Of a stretch of 64,000 nucleotides of DNA, positions 15,671-24,387 are shown piece after piece. The first letter of the stretch is position 1, and each line of letters starts with the position of its first letter. Source of the stretch: Streptomyces roseolus (GTDB taxonomy: Bacteria > Actinomycetota > Actinomycetes > Streptomycetales > Streptomycetaceae); contig NZ_BMTV01000019.1 of the NCBI RefSeq assembly GCF_014649855.1, positions 106,323 to 170,322 on the forward strand. The letters are read 5' to 3'. A model generated the notes under the pieces. It did no database searches and was not told the DNA's origin. It worked only from the letters and a program-made list of their open reading frames with translations. Made by a program: the position numbers and the translations under genes.

Positions 15671-17122
15671 GTGACGTCTCGAAAGCCCGATGAACCATTG
15701 GCGCGCAACTCCAGACTCCGCCTCGTCCGTCCGCGCTCGCTGGCCACCGCACGGCGGGCCGCGACGACGCGCCGCACCCGGCCTGCCCCGAGGCCGCCCG
15801 AGGGCACGCCGCCCCGCGCGGAACTGGCCCGCCAGGCCAGACTCGTCCTCGCCGACGCCGTGCGGATCGCCCGCTGGGCCGCCGCCCCCCGCGGCCCCCG
15901 GCCGGGCCCGCGCGCGGCGACGGCCCCGCCGTCCTCCGCTTCCGTCGCCGGCGCCGCCCCCGCCCCGAGCGCGACGACCGCCGAACAGGCCGCCGCCGAA
16001 CTCGACCTGACGCCGGATCGGGTCCGGGCCGGCTGGGACCGGGCCCGGCTCGCCGGCCTCGTCGAGCTGCACGGCGCCACCGTCCGTCCCGGCTGGCGGC
16101 TCCAGGCCTGGGACCGGGACGACTCCGCCGTGCTCCGCGGCTGGGTCGCGCTCCTCGACGCCTGGTCGCTCGTCCACCCCGCCCCCGAGGGCGTCGCGCC
16201 CGGCGCGGTCGCCGAGGTCGTGGAGGCCGTGCCGCAGGTCCTGTCACTGCTCCAGCTCTCCCAGGGCCCCGTCCTCGTCCCCGTCCTCCTCGACCTCCTC
16301 GGCCAGCGCGTCGACGAACTCCGCGAGGAGCGCTGCGAGGTGCCCGGCGACGGTGCGCCCGCGCACCCCGCGCCGCCCGCCGAGCGGCTGCCCGCCCTGC
16401 TCGACTGGGCCCTCGAGGGCCTCGCCGAGGTCGGCGCGCTCACCCTGGACGGGGAGGACGGCCCGGAGGGACGCCACGCGACCCTGACCCCGCTCGGCAA
16501 CTGGGCGGTGTGGGTCAAGCTGGAGCAGATCTGCGTGGCCGCGCAGAGCCCCGCCGGCAACATCGAGCAGTCCGCCGCCGACATGCTCCGCGGCTGCGCC
16601 CGGCTCACCCCGGGACCGGCCCGCGACGAGTACCGCGCGTGGCTCGCCGCCCGCCCGCTGGCCGGCGCGGTCGCCGAGCTCCTCGCCGCCGCGCGCGGCG
16701 AGGACGCCCTGCTGCGCGGCCTCGCCTTCGAGGCGCTGCGGGTCGTCGGCGCCCCCGCCGAGGCGGAGGTCCGCGCCGCGGTCGCCGAGCCCTCACTGCG
16801 CCCGTACGCGCTGCTGTGGCTCGCCGAGTACGAGGGCACCGACCCCGACGACGCGCAGGAGGTCCTCACCCGCGAGGAGGCGACCTGGCTCTGGGTGGAC
16901 ACCGCGGCCGCCGTCGCCGACCACGGGGAGAGCGAGCTGCTGGTGCGGCACCTGGACTCGGCCGTGCAGGGCACCGTGCCCGCCCTCCTGGAGGAGGTCA
17001 GGGCGGTGGGCCACCCGAGGACCGTCCAGGTGCTCGTGGCCCTCGCCGCCGCCCACCCCGACCCGGCCCTGGCCAAGGCGGTCCGCCGCGCCGCCTTCCA
17101 GGTCCACACCGGCACGGTCTGA
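15671..17122 (+). CDS. Uncharacterised protein with winged-helix-like and helical-repeat regions
   Basis: A 483-residue protein I cannot assign. The N-terminal ~90 residues are basic and Pro/Ala-rich, probably disordered. Around residues 105-150, AAELDLTPDRVRAGWDRARLAGLVELHGATVRPG reads like a winged helix-turn-helix. The C-terminal two-thirds is alpha-helical with regularly spaced Leu/Ala helices (residues 180-480), reminiscent of HEAT-like repeats, and ends KAVRRAAFQVHTGTV. No signal peptide, membrane helix or enzymatic motif is seen. GTG 15671 is preceded by CGGGAAG. A second GTG/ATG choice downstream cannot be excluded. It is monocistronic between the hydrolase and a convergent VOC gene. 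Confidence 0.7.
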   Translation: MTSRKPDEPLARNSRLRLVRPRSLATARRAATTRRTRPAPRPPEGTPPRAELARQARLVLADAVRIARWAAAPRGPRPGPRAATAPPSSASVAGAAPAPSATTAEQAAAELDLTPDRVRAGWDRARLAGLVELHGATVRPGWRLQAWDRDDSAVLRGWVALLDAWSLVHPAPEGVAPGAVAEVVEAVPQVLSLLQLSQGPVLVPVLLDLLGQRVDELREERCEVPGDGAPAHPAPPAERLPALLDWALEGLAEVGALTLDGEDGPEGRHATLTPLGNWAVWVKLEQICVAAQSPAGNIEQSAADMLRGCARLTPGPARDEYRAWLAARPLAGAVAELLAAARGEDALLRGLAFEALRVVGAPAEAEVRAAVAEPSLRPYALLWLAEYEGTDPDDAQEVLTREEATWLWVDTAAAVADHGESELLVRHLDSAVQGTVPALLEEVRAVGHPRTVQVLVALAAAHPDPALAKAVRRAAFQVHTGTV

Positions 17123-17136
17123 CGCCGCCCGGCCCG

Positions 17137-17160
17137 GCGGGCGCCGCTTCCGGCGCCCGC
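17137..17160. terminator. Bidirectional hairpin terminator
   Basis: GCGGGCGCCG (17137-17146) and CGGCGCCCGC (17151-17160) form a 10-bp stem with a CTTC loop between two convergent genes. Confidence 0.65.
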
Positions 17161-17176
17161 CCGCCGTGCTCCCGGG

Positions 17177-17578
17177 TCAGCCGGCCCCGCCGGGCGCGTA
17201 CGTCCCGAAGCTCCAGACGTTGCCCTCGCCGTCGCGGGCCATGTAGTCGCGGGAGCCGTAGTCCTGGTCCGTGGGCGGCATCAGGATCTCCACGCCGTGG
17301 GCGACGGCGCGGGCGTGGTGCTCGTCGACGTCGCGGACCCGGACGTGGACGCCCACCGGACCGGATCCGGCCATCAGCTTGTCGAACGCGCTGCCGGTGC
17401 CCGAGCTGCCGAGCATCACCGTCCCGTTCCCGTACGACAGCTCGGCGTGGGCCACCAGGCCGTCCTCGCCCTCGTACACCGCGGTGGCGGTGAACCCGAA
17501 GGCCTCCGTGAGCAGCGTGATCGCGGCTTTGGCGTCCCGGTACGTCAGCGCCGGACAGATGTCGGGTGCCTCGGACAT
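17177..17578 (-). CDS. VOC superfamily protein (glyoxalase/bleomycin-resistance fold, PhnB-like)
   Basis: A 133-residue single-module VOC protein with the paired beta-alpha-beta-beta-beta layout: PALTYRDAKAAITLLTEAFGF at the start, AELSYGNGTVMLG in the middle, GVHVRVRDVDEHHARAVAHGVEI and the terminal GEGNVWSFGTY. This resembles the PhnB/YdhR-like group of stand-alone VOC proteins whose substrates are mostly unknown. ATG 17578 is preferred because GGGAG lies 8 bases upstream; GTG 17587 is an in-frame alternative adding three residues. Confidence 0.88.
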   Translation of the reverse strand: MSEAPDICPALTYRDAKAAITLLTEAFGFTATAVYEGEDGLVAHAELSYGNGTVMLGSSGTGSAFDKLMAGSGPVGVHVRVRDVDEHHARAVAHGVEILMPPTDQDYGSRDYMARDGEGNVWSFGTYAPGGAG

Positions 17579-17654
17579 CCCGCTCACTCCCTCTCGTTCG
17601 ACGCCGCTCGGCCAGATGTGACCTGTGACACAGTCTCGCAGTCGGTGCCGACCG

Positions 17655-18548
17655 TCAGCGGAAGGTGTTGCACCGGGCCATGTCGCCGGTCCGGTAGCCC
17701 GTGTGGAACCACTGCCGGCGCTGCTCCGCCGAGCCGTGCGTCCAGGTCTCCGGGGTCACCCGGCCCTGGAAGCGCTCCTGGATGCGGTCGTCGCCGACGG
17801 CCGCCGCCGCGTCCAGGCCGTCCCGGATGTCGGCGTCGTCGAGCCGGGTGAGCAGCGGTCGCCCGGTGGACTCGTCGGGGGTGGTCGTCGCGTGCCGGGC
17901 CCACACGCCCGCGTAGCAGTCCGCCTGGAGCTCGACGCGGACCGCGTGGGAGTCCGCCCCGGTCCGCCCGTCCTGGGCGCGGCCGAGCGTCCCCATCAGG
18001 TTCTGGACGTGGTGGCCGTACTCGTGGGCCACCACGTACGCCTGGGCGAAGGGGCCGCCGCCGGCGCCGAACTTCGTCCGCAGCTCCTCGAAGAAGCCCA
18101 GGTCCAGATAGACCTTCCGGTCGCCGGGGCAGTAGAACGGCCCGACCGCCGAGCTCGCCGCGCCGCACGCCGTGCTCACCTGCCGGCTGAAGAGGACGGT
18201 GGAGGCGGGGACGTAGGTGCCGCCCCGGCGCGCGTACTCGCCGCGCCAGTAGTCCTGGAGGCTGTTGACCACGGCCACGGTCCGGCAGTCCTGCCGGCTG
18301 TTGGCGTCCGCTCCGGTCCGGCAGTCCCGGCTCACCTGCGCCGCGGAGGAGGAGCTGGCCGCGGGCGCGTCCTCGTCGCCGCCGGAGAGCCCGAGCTGGT
18401 CGGGGCCGACGCCGAAGAACACGCCGAGGACCAGGGCGATGAAGCCGATGATCCCGCCGCCGACGGTGGCCCTCCCGCCCGGGATGCGGCTGCCGCGCAC
18501 GTCCTTCACCTCGGAGGTGTCCAGACGGGCGTCGTCGTCGAACTGCAC
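17655..18548 (-). CDS. Neutral zinc metallopeptidase, YpfJ/KPN_02809 family
   Basis: A 297-residue membrane-anchored protease-like protein. One transmembrane helix (IIGFIALVLGVFFGVG, about residues 33-48) follows a short acidic cytoplasmic N-terminus; the rest should be extracytoplasmic. The zinc site is AYVVAHEYGHHVQNLMG (HExxH) near residue 180, with ELQADCYAGVWA downstream supplying the third ligand (Glu/Asp). Conserved FYCPGDRKVYLDLGFF is also family-typical. Several Cys (CRTG, DCRT, ACGA, DCYAG, RCNTF) suggest disulfides. The physiological substrate is not established for this family. Confidence 0.9.
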   Translation of the reverse strand: MQFDDDARLDTSEVKDVRGSRIPGGRATVGGGIIGFIALVLGVFFGVGPDQLGLSGGDEDAPAASSSSAAQVSRDCRTGADANSRQDCRTVAVVNSLQDYWRGEYARRGGTYVPASTVLFSRQVSTACGAASSAVGPFYCPGDRKVYLDLGFFEELRTKFGAGGGPFAQAYVVAHEYGHHVQNLMGTLGRAQDGRTGADSHAVRVELQADCYAGVWARHATTTPDESTGRPLLTRLDDADIRDGLDAAAAVGDDRIQERFQGRVTPETWTHGSAEQRRQWFHTGYRTGDMARCNTFR

Positions 18549-18722
18549 GGTCCACCTCCGCGTCGCCGCGGCGGCCGGACCGCCGCCCTCCGCCGAGTAT
18601 CGACCGATCTCGACAGATCCGCTCTTTTTGGAGAGGAATCGGGCGATCAGATGGGTAAGGAGAGAAAGGTCCCTTCCGTCCTCCGTCGCCCGTGTGGCCG
18701 AAAACCAGTTGCATCAGCCCGT

Positions 18723-18734
18723 TAGACTGGCCGC
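18723..18734 (+). promoter_or_regulatory. -10 element placing the transcript start on the leader ATG
   Basis: TAGACT (18723-18728) ends 6 bases before the A of ATG 18735, the standard distance from -10 to +1. This predicts a leaderless transcript beginning with the leader-peptide start codon. The -35 region (near 18700) is poor. Confidence 0.6.
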
Positions 18735-18761
18735 ATGGCCGTTCTCCTCTGGGTGCATTAG
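18735..18761 (+). CDS. Putative leaderless leader peptide MAVLLWVH upstream of ABC-F gene
   Basis: An 8-codon frame, MAVLLWVH then TAG, begins at the predicted transcription start, 64 bp ahead of the ABC-F start. Antibiotic-resistance ABC-F genes are often controlled by ribosome stalling on such short upstream frames. Whether this one stalls or merely initiates a leaderless mRNA cannot be decided from sequence. Conservation of the peptide in other species would be the key evidence. Confidence 0.55.
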   Translation: MAVLLWVH

Positions 18762-18824
18762 CGGCGCCGACGCCCGCCACCAGCCGTCTCTTCCGCCGTC
18801 TTCCCACCGCCCTGGAGTCTGTCC

Positions 18825-20423
<1,599 letters not shown>

Positions 20424-20433
20424 GCTCCGACTG

Positions 20434-20705
20434 GATCATTCGGCTCATCGCCGGATCCGTCATCTGAGTGAGAAGGTCTCGTACCCACGGCGCGGGCCTC
20501 TGCCGAATCCTTCCGGCAGGGCCCGCGTCGTACATTTGTTCCCTCGATGCGGCTGACCTGGCAATCCCTTGATCCACTCCTTTGAGGGATGCGATCCAGC
20601 CGCGCGGAATGTCGGCTTCCGATCGTGCGGGCGTCGTGCCCGGCGGCAAACCCGGCGGGACGGACCTTGTCGAATGGGTGGCCAGGATGCCGGGGAGGGG
20701 TGATC
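20434..20705. promoter_or_regulatory. Cluster of six GATC sites upstream of gbn
   Basis: GATC occurs at 20434, 20454, 20571, 20593, 20621 and 20702 within the 321-bp region before gbn. At roughly 70% GC, about one would be expected by chance. Gbn is reported to bind GATC-centred sites, so autoregulation is a plausible inference. Confidence 0.6.
20491..20527. terminator. Hairpin terminator after the ABC-F gene
   Basis: Arms 20491-20505 and 20514-20527 pair over about 14 bp with one bulge and an 8-base loop, followed by a modest T-containing tail (TACATTTGTT). Confidence 0.75.
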
Positions 20706-20744
20706 ATGAGAAGTCCAGAGCGCACTTCCCATGAGGAGGCACGG

Positions 20745-20966
20745 GTGGCCGAGACTCTGAAGAAGGGCAGCCGGGTGACCGGCGCCGCGCGCGACAAGCT
20801 CGCGGCAGACCTGAAGAAGAAGTACGACTCCGGAGCGAGCATCCGGGCGCTGGCCGAGGAAACGGGCCGCTCCTACGGATTCGTCCACCGGATGCTCAGC
20901 GAATCCGGAGTGACGCTGCGTGGTCGCGGCGGCGCGACCCGGGGCAAGAAGGCGGCCTCGGCCTGA
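20745..20966 (+). CDS. gbn: Nucleoid-associated helix-turn-helix protein Gbn
   Basis: A 73-residue basic DNA-binding protein almost identical to what I recall of S. coelicolor SCO1839 (Gbn), a nucleoid-associated protein that binds many GATC-containing sites and affects development and antibiotic production. The sequence AAETLKK...RDKLAADLKKKYDSGASIRALAEETGRSYGFVHRMLSESGV shows a helix-turn-helix (about residues 25-50) and a basic Arg/Gly/Lys tail. GTG 20745 is chosen because GAGGAGG stands 5 bases upstream; ATG 20706 is in frame but has no ribosome site and would add a non-conserved extension. Confidence 0.92.
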   Translation: MAETLKKGSRVTGAARDKLAADLKKKYDSGASIRALAEETGRSYGFVHRMLSESGVTLRGRGGATRGKKAASA

Positions 20967-21066
20967 CGCCGGGGGCGGCTCGACCCGTCCACCGGGATCC
21001 TCCCGGTGGGCACCCGGTCGGTCCTGCGACCGGTCAGGTGGTTACTGTGCAGTCACTTAGCATCGG

Positions 21067-21080
21067 ATGCAGTGCTGCAT
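21067..21080. promoter_or_regulatory. 14-bp palindrome upstream of the enoyl-CoA hydratase gene
   Basis: ATGCAGTGCTGCAT is a perfect palindrome 19 bp before the ATG and just after a -10-like TAGCAT (21058-21063). It would overlap the transcription start, as expected of a repressor operator. Confidence 0.4.
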
Positions 21081-21098
21081 TGGAACCGGAGGCGCCCC

Positions 21099-21899
21099 AT
21101 GACCACGCCCGACGACTCCCAGCTCGTCTTCGACAAGGACGGTGTACGGCTCACCGTCGAGGACGCCGTTGCCACGGTGACCCTGACCAACCCGGCGAAG
21201 CGCAACGCCCAGTCTCCCGCTCTGTGGCGGGCGTTGACGGAAGCCGGCCGGTCGCTTCCGGGCAGCGTGCGGATCGTCGTCCTGCGCGGTGAGGGCAAGT
21301 CCTTCTCCGCCGGACTCGACCGACAGGCCTTCACGCCCGAGGGCTTCGACGGAGAGCCGTCCTTCCTCGACATGGCGCGCGGGTCCGACGCGGACCTCGA
21401 CGCGGTCATCGCCGAGTACCAGGAGGCGTTCACCTGGTGGCGCCGCAGCGACCTCGTGTCCATCGCGGCCGTCCAGGGCCACGCCATCGGTGCCGGCTTC
21501 CAGCTCGCCCTCGCCTGCGACCTGCGGGTCGTCGCCGAGGACGTGCAGTTCGCGATGCGCGAGACCAGCCTGGGCCTCGTCCCCGACCTCACCGGCACGC
21601 ACCCGCTCGTCTCCCTCGTCGGCTACGCCCGCGCGCTGGAGATCTGCGCCACCGGACGCTTCGTCCACGCCGAGGAGGCCGAGCGCATCGGCCTGGCCAA
21701 CATCGCCGTGCCCGCCGACGAACTCGACGCGGCCGTACGGGGCCTGAGCGCCGCCCTCCTCGCCGCGCCGCGCGACGCGGTCGTCGAGACCAAGGCGCTG
21801 CTCCAGGGCGCCGCCGGCCGCTCCTACGAGGACCAGCGCACGGCCGAGCGCGCCGCCCAGGCCCGCCGCCTCCGCGACCTCGCCGGCCTCGGCGACTGA
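21099..21899 (+). CDS. Enoyl-CoA hydratase/isomerase family protein
   Basis: A 266-residue crotonase-fold protein. The oxyanion-hole segments are RGEGKSFSAGLD (about residue 65-75) and VQGHAIGAGFQLALACD (about 125-140); the fold then gives MRETSLGLVPDLTGTHPLVSLVG. At the usual catalytic Glu positions it reads MRETSLGLVPDLTGT, so Asp may act, as in some isomerases. Hydration or isomerisation of an acyl-CoA in fatty-acid or amino-acid catabolism is likely; the substrate is unknown. ATG 21099 has GGAGG 6 bases upstream. No cotranscribed neighbour; the next gene is convergent. Confidence 0.9.
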   Translation: MTTPDDSQLVFDKDGVRLTVEDAVATVTLTNPAKRNAQSPALWRALTEAGRSLPGSVRIVVLRGEGKSFSAGLDRQAFTPEGFDGEPSFLDMARGSDADLDAVIAEYQEAFTWWRRSDLVSIAAVQGHAIGAGFQLALACDLRVVAEDVQFAMRETSLGLVPDLTGTHPLVSLVGYARALEICATGRFVHAEEAERIGLANIAVPADELDAAVRGLSAALLAAPRDAVVETKALLQGAAGRSYEDQRTAERAAQARRLRDLAGLGD

Positions 21900-21911
21900 C
21901 GCCCGGCCGCC

Positions 21912-22583
21912 CTACCGCAGCTCCGTCACCACCACCGTGACCGCGGCGCCCTCCGGGGCCGCCGCGGCCGCCGCCGCGCGCGCGGCCCGGGCCGTCTCCA
22001 CGACCGGGCGGTCCGCCGTCACCGCGCACTCCACCCGGACCGCCTCCGGGGTCCGGTGCACCGGCGGGCCCAGCGCGTCCGTCACCGCCGCCACGCCCGG
22101 CACCCGCAGCACCGCCCGCGCCACCGGATCGTCCGTCGCCGGCGGGGTCCGGTCCGGCGGCGGGGGAGCGGGCTCCGGCGCGGGCGCCTCCTCCAGGAGG
22201 TCCGTCACCCGCAGGTCGGCCTCCGCGACCGCCAGCCCGAGCTCCCGGGCCGCCGCGAGCAGCAGCGTCCGTACCTCCTCCGCCGTCTCCGGCAGCGAGC
22301 GCCCGCCCGCCACCGCGGCGAACTCCGCCTCGATCCGCAGCGGCCCGGGCGGCAGCCCGCCCGGCGGCACCGGGAACGGACCCGCCTCCCCGGCCGGTCC
22401 CGCCGCGCCGATCCGCAGCCGGCCCGGCACCGCGCCCCGCACCCCCGCCACCGTTCGGCCCCATGCCTGCCGGGCCGCGCGCTCCGCGAGCCACACCCCG
22501 TCCGCCGCCGTGCCGAGCGGCAGCAGCCTGCCCGGCGCGAGGCGGTCGCGCACCGCCGTCGTCCAACCGTCACTCGTGGTCAT
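21912..22583 (-). CDS. Uncharacterised Streptomyces protein divergent from the Asp23 operon
   Basis: A 223-residue Ala/Pro/Arg-rich protein. The N-terminal part (WTTAVRDRLAPGRLLPLGTAADGVWLAERAARQAWGR) is the most family-like stretch. A Pro-rich linker (PAPEPAPPPPDRTPP, about residue 137) separates it from a C-terminal domain that reads DPVARAVLRVPGVAAVTDAL...VRVECAVTADRPVVETARAARAAAAAA...AVTVVVTEL, which resembles the Asp23/DUF6286 type ending. Orthologues are, I believe, annotated loosely as 'nucleopolyhedrovirus P10 family', a name with no functional meaning. Position beside the Asp23 genes suggests a shared envelope-stress role. Confidence 0.75.
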   Translation of the reverse strand: MTTSDGWTTAVRDRLAPGRLLPLGTAADGVWLAERAARQAWGRTVAGVRGAVPGRLRIGAAGPAGEAGPFPVPPGGLPPGPLRIEAEFAAVAGGRSLPETAEEVRTLLLAAARELGLAVAEADLRVTDLLEEAPAPEPAPPPPDRTPPATDDPVARAVLRVPGVAAVTDALGPPVHRTPEAVRVECAVTADRPVVETARAARAAAAAAAPEGAAVTVVVTELR

Positions 22584-22597
22584 TGCCCCAGCCTGCC

Positions 22598-22622
22598 GTA
22601 TCCCTGGAGCGGTATCGGGTAA
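22598..22622 (+). promoter_or_regulatory. Candidate SigB-type stress promoter of the Asp23 operon
   Basis: GTAT (22598) followed after 15 bases by GGGTAA (22617-22622) fits the S. coelicolor SigB pattern GNNT-N14-16-GGGTAC/T except at the last base. It lies 53 bp before the Asp23 start. Confidence 0.45.
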
Positions 22623-22674
22623 CCGCCCTTAATGTGAGCGAAGAACCCCGAAATATCCTGAAAGGGGCTGAATC

Positions 22675-23130
22675 ATGACAGACAGCGAACGCGGCGGGGA
22701 ATCCACCGCCGTCACCAAGAGGGGCGGCGGCTCGGCCGCCACCCGGGGCCGCACCACCATCGCCGACGGCGTGGTCGAGAAGATCGCCGGAATGGCCGCC
22801 CGTGACGTCGTCGGCGTCCACGCCATGGGCAGCGGGCTCTCCCGCACCTTCGGCGCCGTCCGCGACCGCGTCCCCGGCGGCGGCGGCGCCAAGGCGAGCG
22901 TCACCCGGGGCGTGAAGGCGGAGGTCGGCGAGGTGCAGACCGCCCTCGACCTGGAGATCGTCGTCGACTACGGCGTCTCCATCTCCGACGTCGCCGGAGC
23001 GGTCCGCGAGAACGTGATCGCGGCCGTGGAGCGGATGACCGGCCTGGAGGTCGTCGAGGTCAACATCGCGGTCAGCGACGTGAAGCTGCCCGACGAAGAG
23101 GAAGACGAGCCGGAATCCCGGCTGCAGTAA
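22675..23130 (+). CDS. Asp23/Gls24 family envelope stress protein
   Basis: A 151-residue Asp23 (alkaline shock protein 23) family member. RGRTTIADGVVEKIAGMAARDVVGVHAMG is the conserved start of the domain, and DLEIVVDYGVSISDVAGAVRENVIAAVERMTGLEVVEVNIAVSDV the conserved end. In Staphylococcus, Asp23 coats the inner membrane through AmaP; an AmaP-like gene lies at the end of this operon. A Gly-rich loop (RVPGGGGAKAS) separates the two halves. ATG 22675 follows AAAGGGG. First gene of a rightward operon of five. Confidence 0.92.
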   Translation: MTDSERGGESTAVTKRGGGSAATRGRTTIADGVVEKIAGMAARDVVGVHAMGSGLSRTFGAVRDRVPGGGGAKASVTRGVKAEVGEVQTALDLEIVVDYGVSISDVAGAVRENVIAAVERMTGLEVVEVNIAVSDVKLPDEEEDEPESRLQ

Positions 23131-23178
23131 CCGCCCGGCACGGGCACACGGACCGCAGGGCTCGGAAAGGGGTTCAGC

Positions 23179-23370
23179 ATGAGCATGGCGGTGGTCGGTC
23201 TGCTGGCCGGCATGGGTCTCGGATTCGCCGGATACTTCGGCGGCTTCGGGGCGTTTCTCCTGGTCGCGGCCTTGGGCGCGGTCGGCTTCGTGGTCGGCCG
23301 CCTCCTCGACGGCGACCTCGAACCCGGCGATCTGCTCCGCAGCCGCGACCGCGGCGACCGGCGGCGGTGA
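23179..23370 (+). CDS. Small membrane protein of the Asp23 operon
   Basis: A 63-residue protein with two Gly-rich transmembrane helices (residues 3-20 and 24-42) and a charged tail rich in Asp and Arg (LRSRDRGDRRR). Its size, topology and place between Asp23 genes match the DUF2273-like partners of Asp23 operons in Gram-positive bacteria. GGAAAGGGG precedes the ATG. Its stop overlaps the next GTG (GTGA). Confidence 0.8.
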   Translation: MSMAVVGLLAGMGLGFAGYFGGFGAFLLVAALGAVGFVVGRLLDGDLEPGDLLRSRDRGDRRR

Positions 23371-23735
23371 CGGCGGTGCCCACCGACGTCACGGAACGCC
23401 CGGCGGTCCGCGAGCGCGGCGCCACCACGATCGCCGACCGGGTGGTCGCGAAGATCTCCGCCCAGGCCGCCAAGGAGGCCCTGGGCGGAGTGCCGGAGGG
23501 CGGTCACCGGCCGCACGCCTCGGTGGTCGTGCACCGGGACGCCGCCCGCATCTCCATCAGCCTCGAACTGGACTACCCCACGGACGTCGGCCGTCGCTGC
23601 GGGGCCGTCCGGGCCCGGGTCCGCGGCCGGGTCGAGGAACTCGTCGGCATGGAGGTCCACGAGGTCGCCGTGCACGTCGAGCGCCTCCACTCGCCGCGCA
23701 CCGCGCCCACCGCCCGGAAGGGCCGCCTGGCATGA
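23367..23735 (+). CDS. Second Asp23/Gls24 family protein
   Basis: A 122-residue Asp23-family protein, shorter than the first. It retains RGATTIADRVVAKISAQAAKEAL and SISLELDYPTDVGRRCGAVRARVRGRVEELVGMEVHEVAVHVERL, but lacks the Gly-rich loop. It starts on GTG 23367, overlapping the previous stop by 4 bp, and ends in ATGA overlap with the next gene, so it is translationally coupled on both sides. Two paralogues side by side may form hetero-oligomers. Confidence 0.88.
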   Translation: MTAVPTDVTERPAVRERGATTIADRVVAKISAQAAKEALGGVPEGGHRPHASVVVHRDAARISISLELDYPTDVGRRCGAVRARVRGRVEELVGMEVHEVAVHVERLHSPRTAPTARKGRLA

Positions 23736-24382
23736 CCTCACCCGAACAGCCCATCGACCCCGCGCCCGGCTCCCCGCCCGGCCCCGTGCCCGTCCTCGGC
23801 GCCCACGACAGCGACGAGCACCGCGGGACGGAAGGCGAGCGGGTCCGGCGCTTCTGGTCCGTGCGGCGGGTCCCCGCCGCGCTGCTCGCCGCCGTCGTCC
23901 TCGGCGGCGCCGGACTGCTGCTCTACGACGTGGCCGCCGTCCGGGCCGACCGGACCGCCATGAGCTGGCGGCGCGAGCTCGCCGACGACCTCGCGACCCG
24001 GACCCTCGACGACGCCGTGACCCTCGCCGCCGCGGCCCTCGTGGTGCTCCTCGGCCTGTGGCTCCTCGTCCTGGCGTGCACCCCCGGCCTGCGGAAGGTG
24101 CTGCCGATGCGCCGCGCCCACCCCGACGTGCGGGCCGGACTCGACCGGGAGGCCGCCGCGCTCGCCCTGCGCGACCGGGCCATGGAGGTCTCCGGCGTCC
24201 AGTCCGTGAAGGTCAGGGTCGGCCGCGCCAAGGTCGGCGTCCGGGCCGTCTCCCACTTCCGCCCGCTCGACGACGTCCGCGCCGACGTCGAGTCCGTCCT
24301 CGCCGGCGGCGTGGAGGAACTCGGACTCGCCCGCAGACCCGCGCTGACCGTACGGGTGGACCGCCCGTCCAAGAAGGGGTGA
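23732..24382 (+). CDS. DUF6286-type membrane protein of the Asp23 operon
   Basis: A 216-residue protein. A Pro/Glu-rich cytoplasmic N-terminus of about 45 residues leads to two transmembrane helices (about residues 50-70 and 95-115). A C-terminal domain reads EVSGVQSVKVRVGRAKVGVRAVSHFRPLDDVRADVESVLAGGVEELGLARRPALTVRVDRP, matching the half-Asp23-like domain found in this Streptomyces family. The loop between the helices contains WRRELADDLATRTLDD. Coupled by ATGA to the Asp23 gene upstream; 5 bp before the AmaP-like gene. Confidence 0.85.
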   Translation: MTSPEQPIDPAPGSPPGPVPVLGAHDSDEHRGTEGERVRRFWSVRRVPAALLAAVVLGGAGLLLYDVAAVRADRTAMSWRRELADDLATRTLDDAVTLAAAALVVLLGLWLLVLACTPGLRKVLPMRRAHPDVRAGLDREAAALALRDRAMEVSGVQSVKVRVGRAKVGVRAVSHFRPLDDVRADVESVLAGGVEELGLARRPALTVRVDRPSKKG

Positions 24383-24387
24383 GGCCC

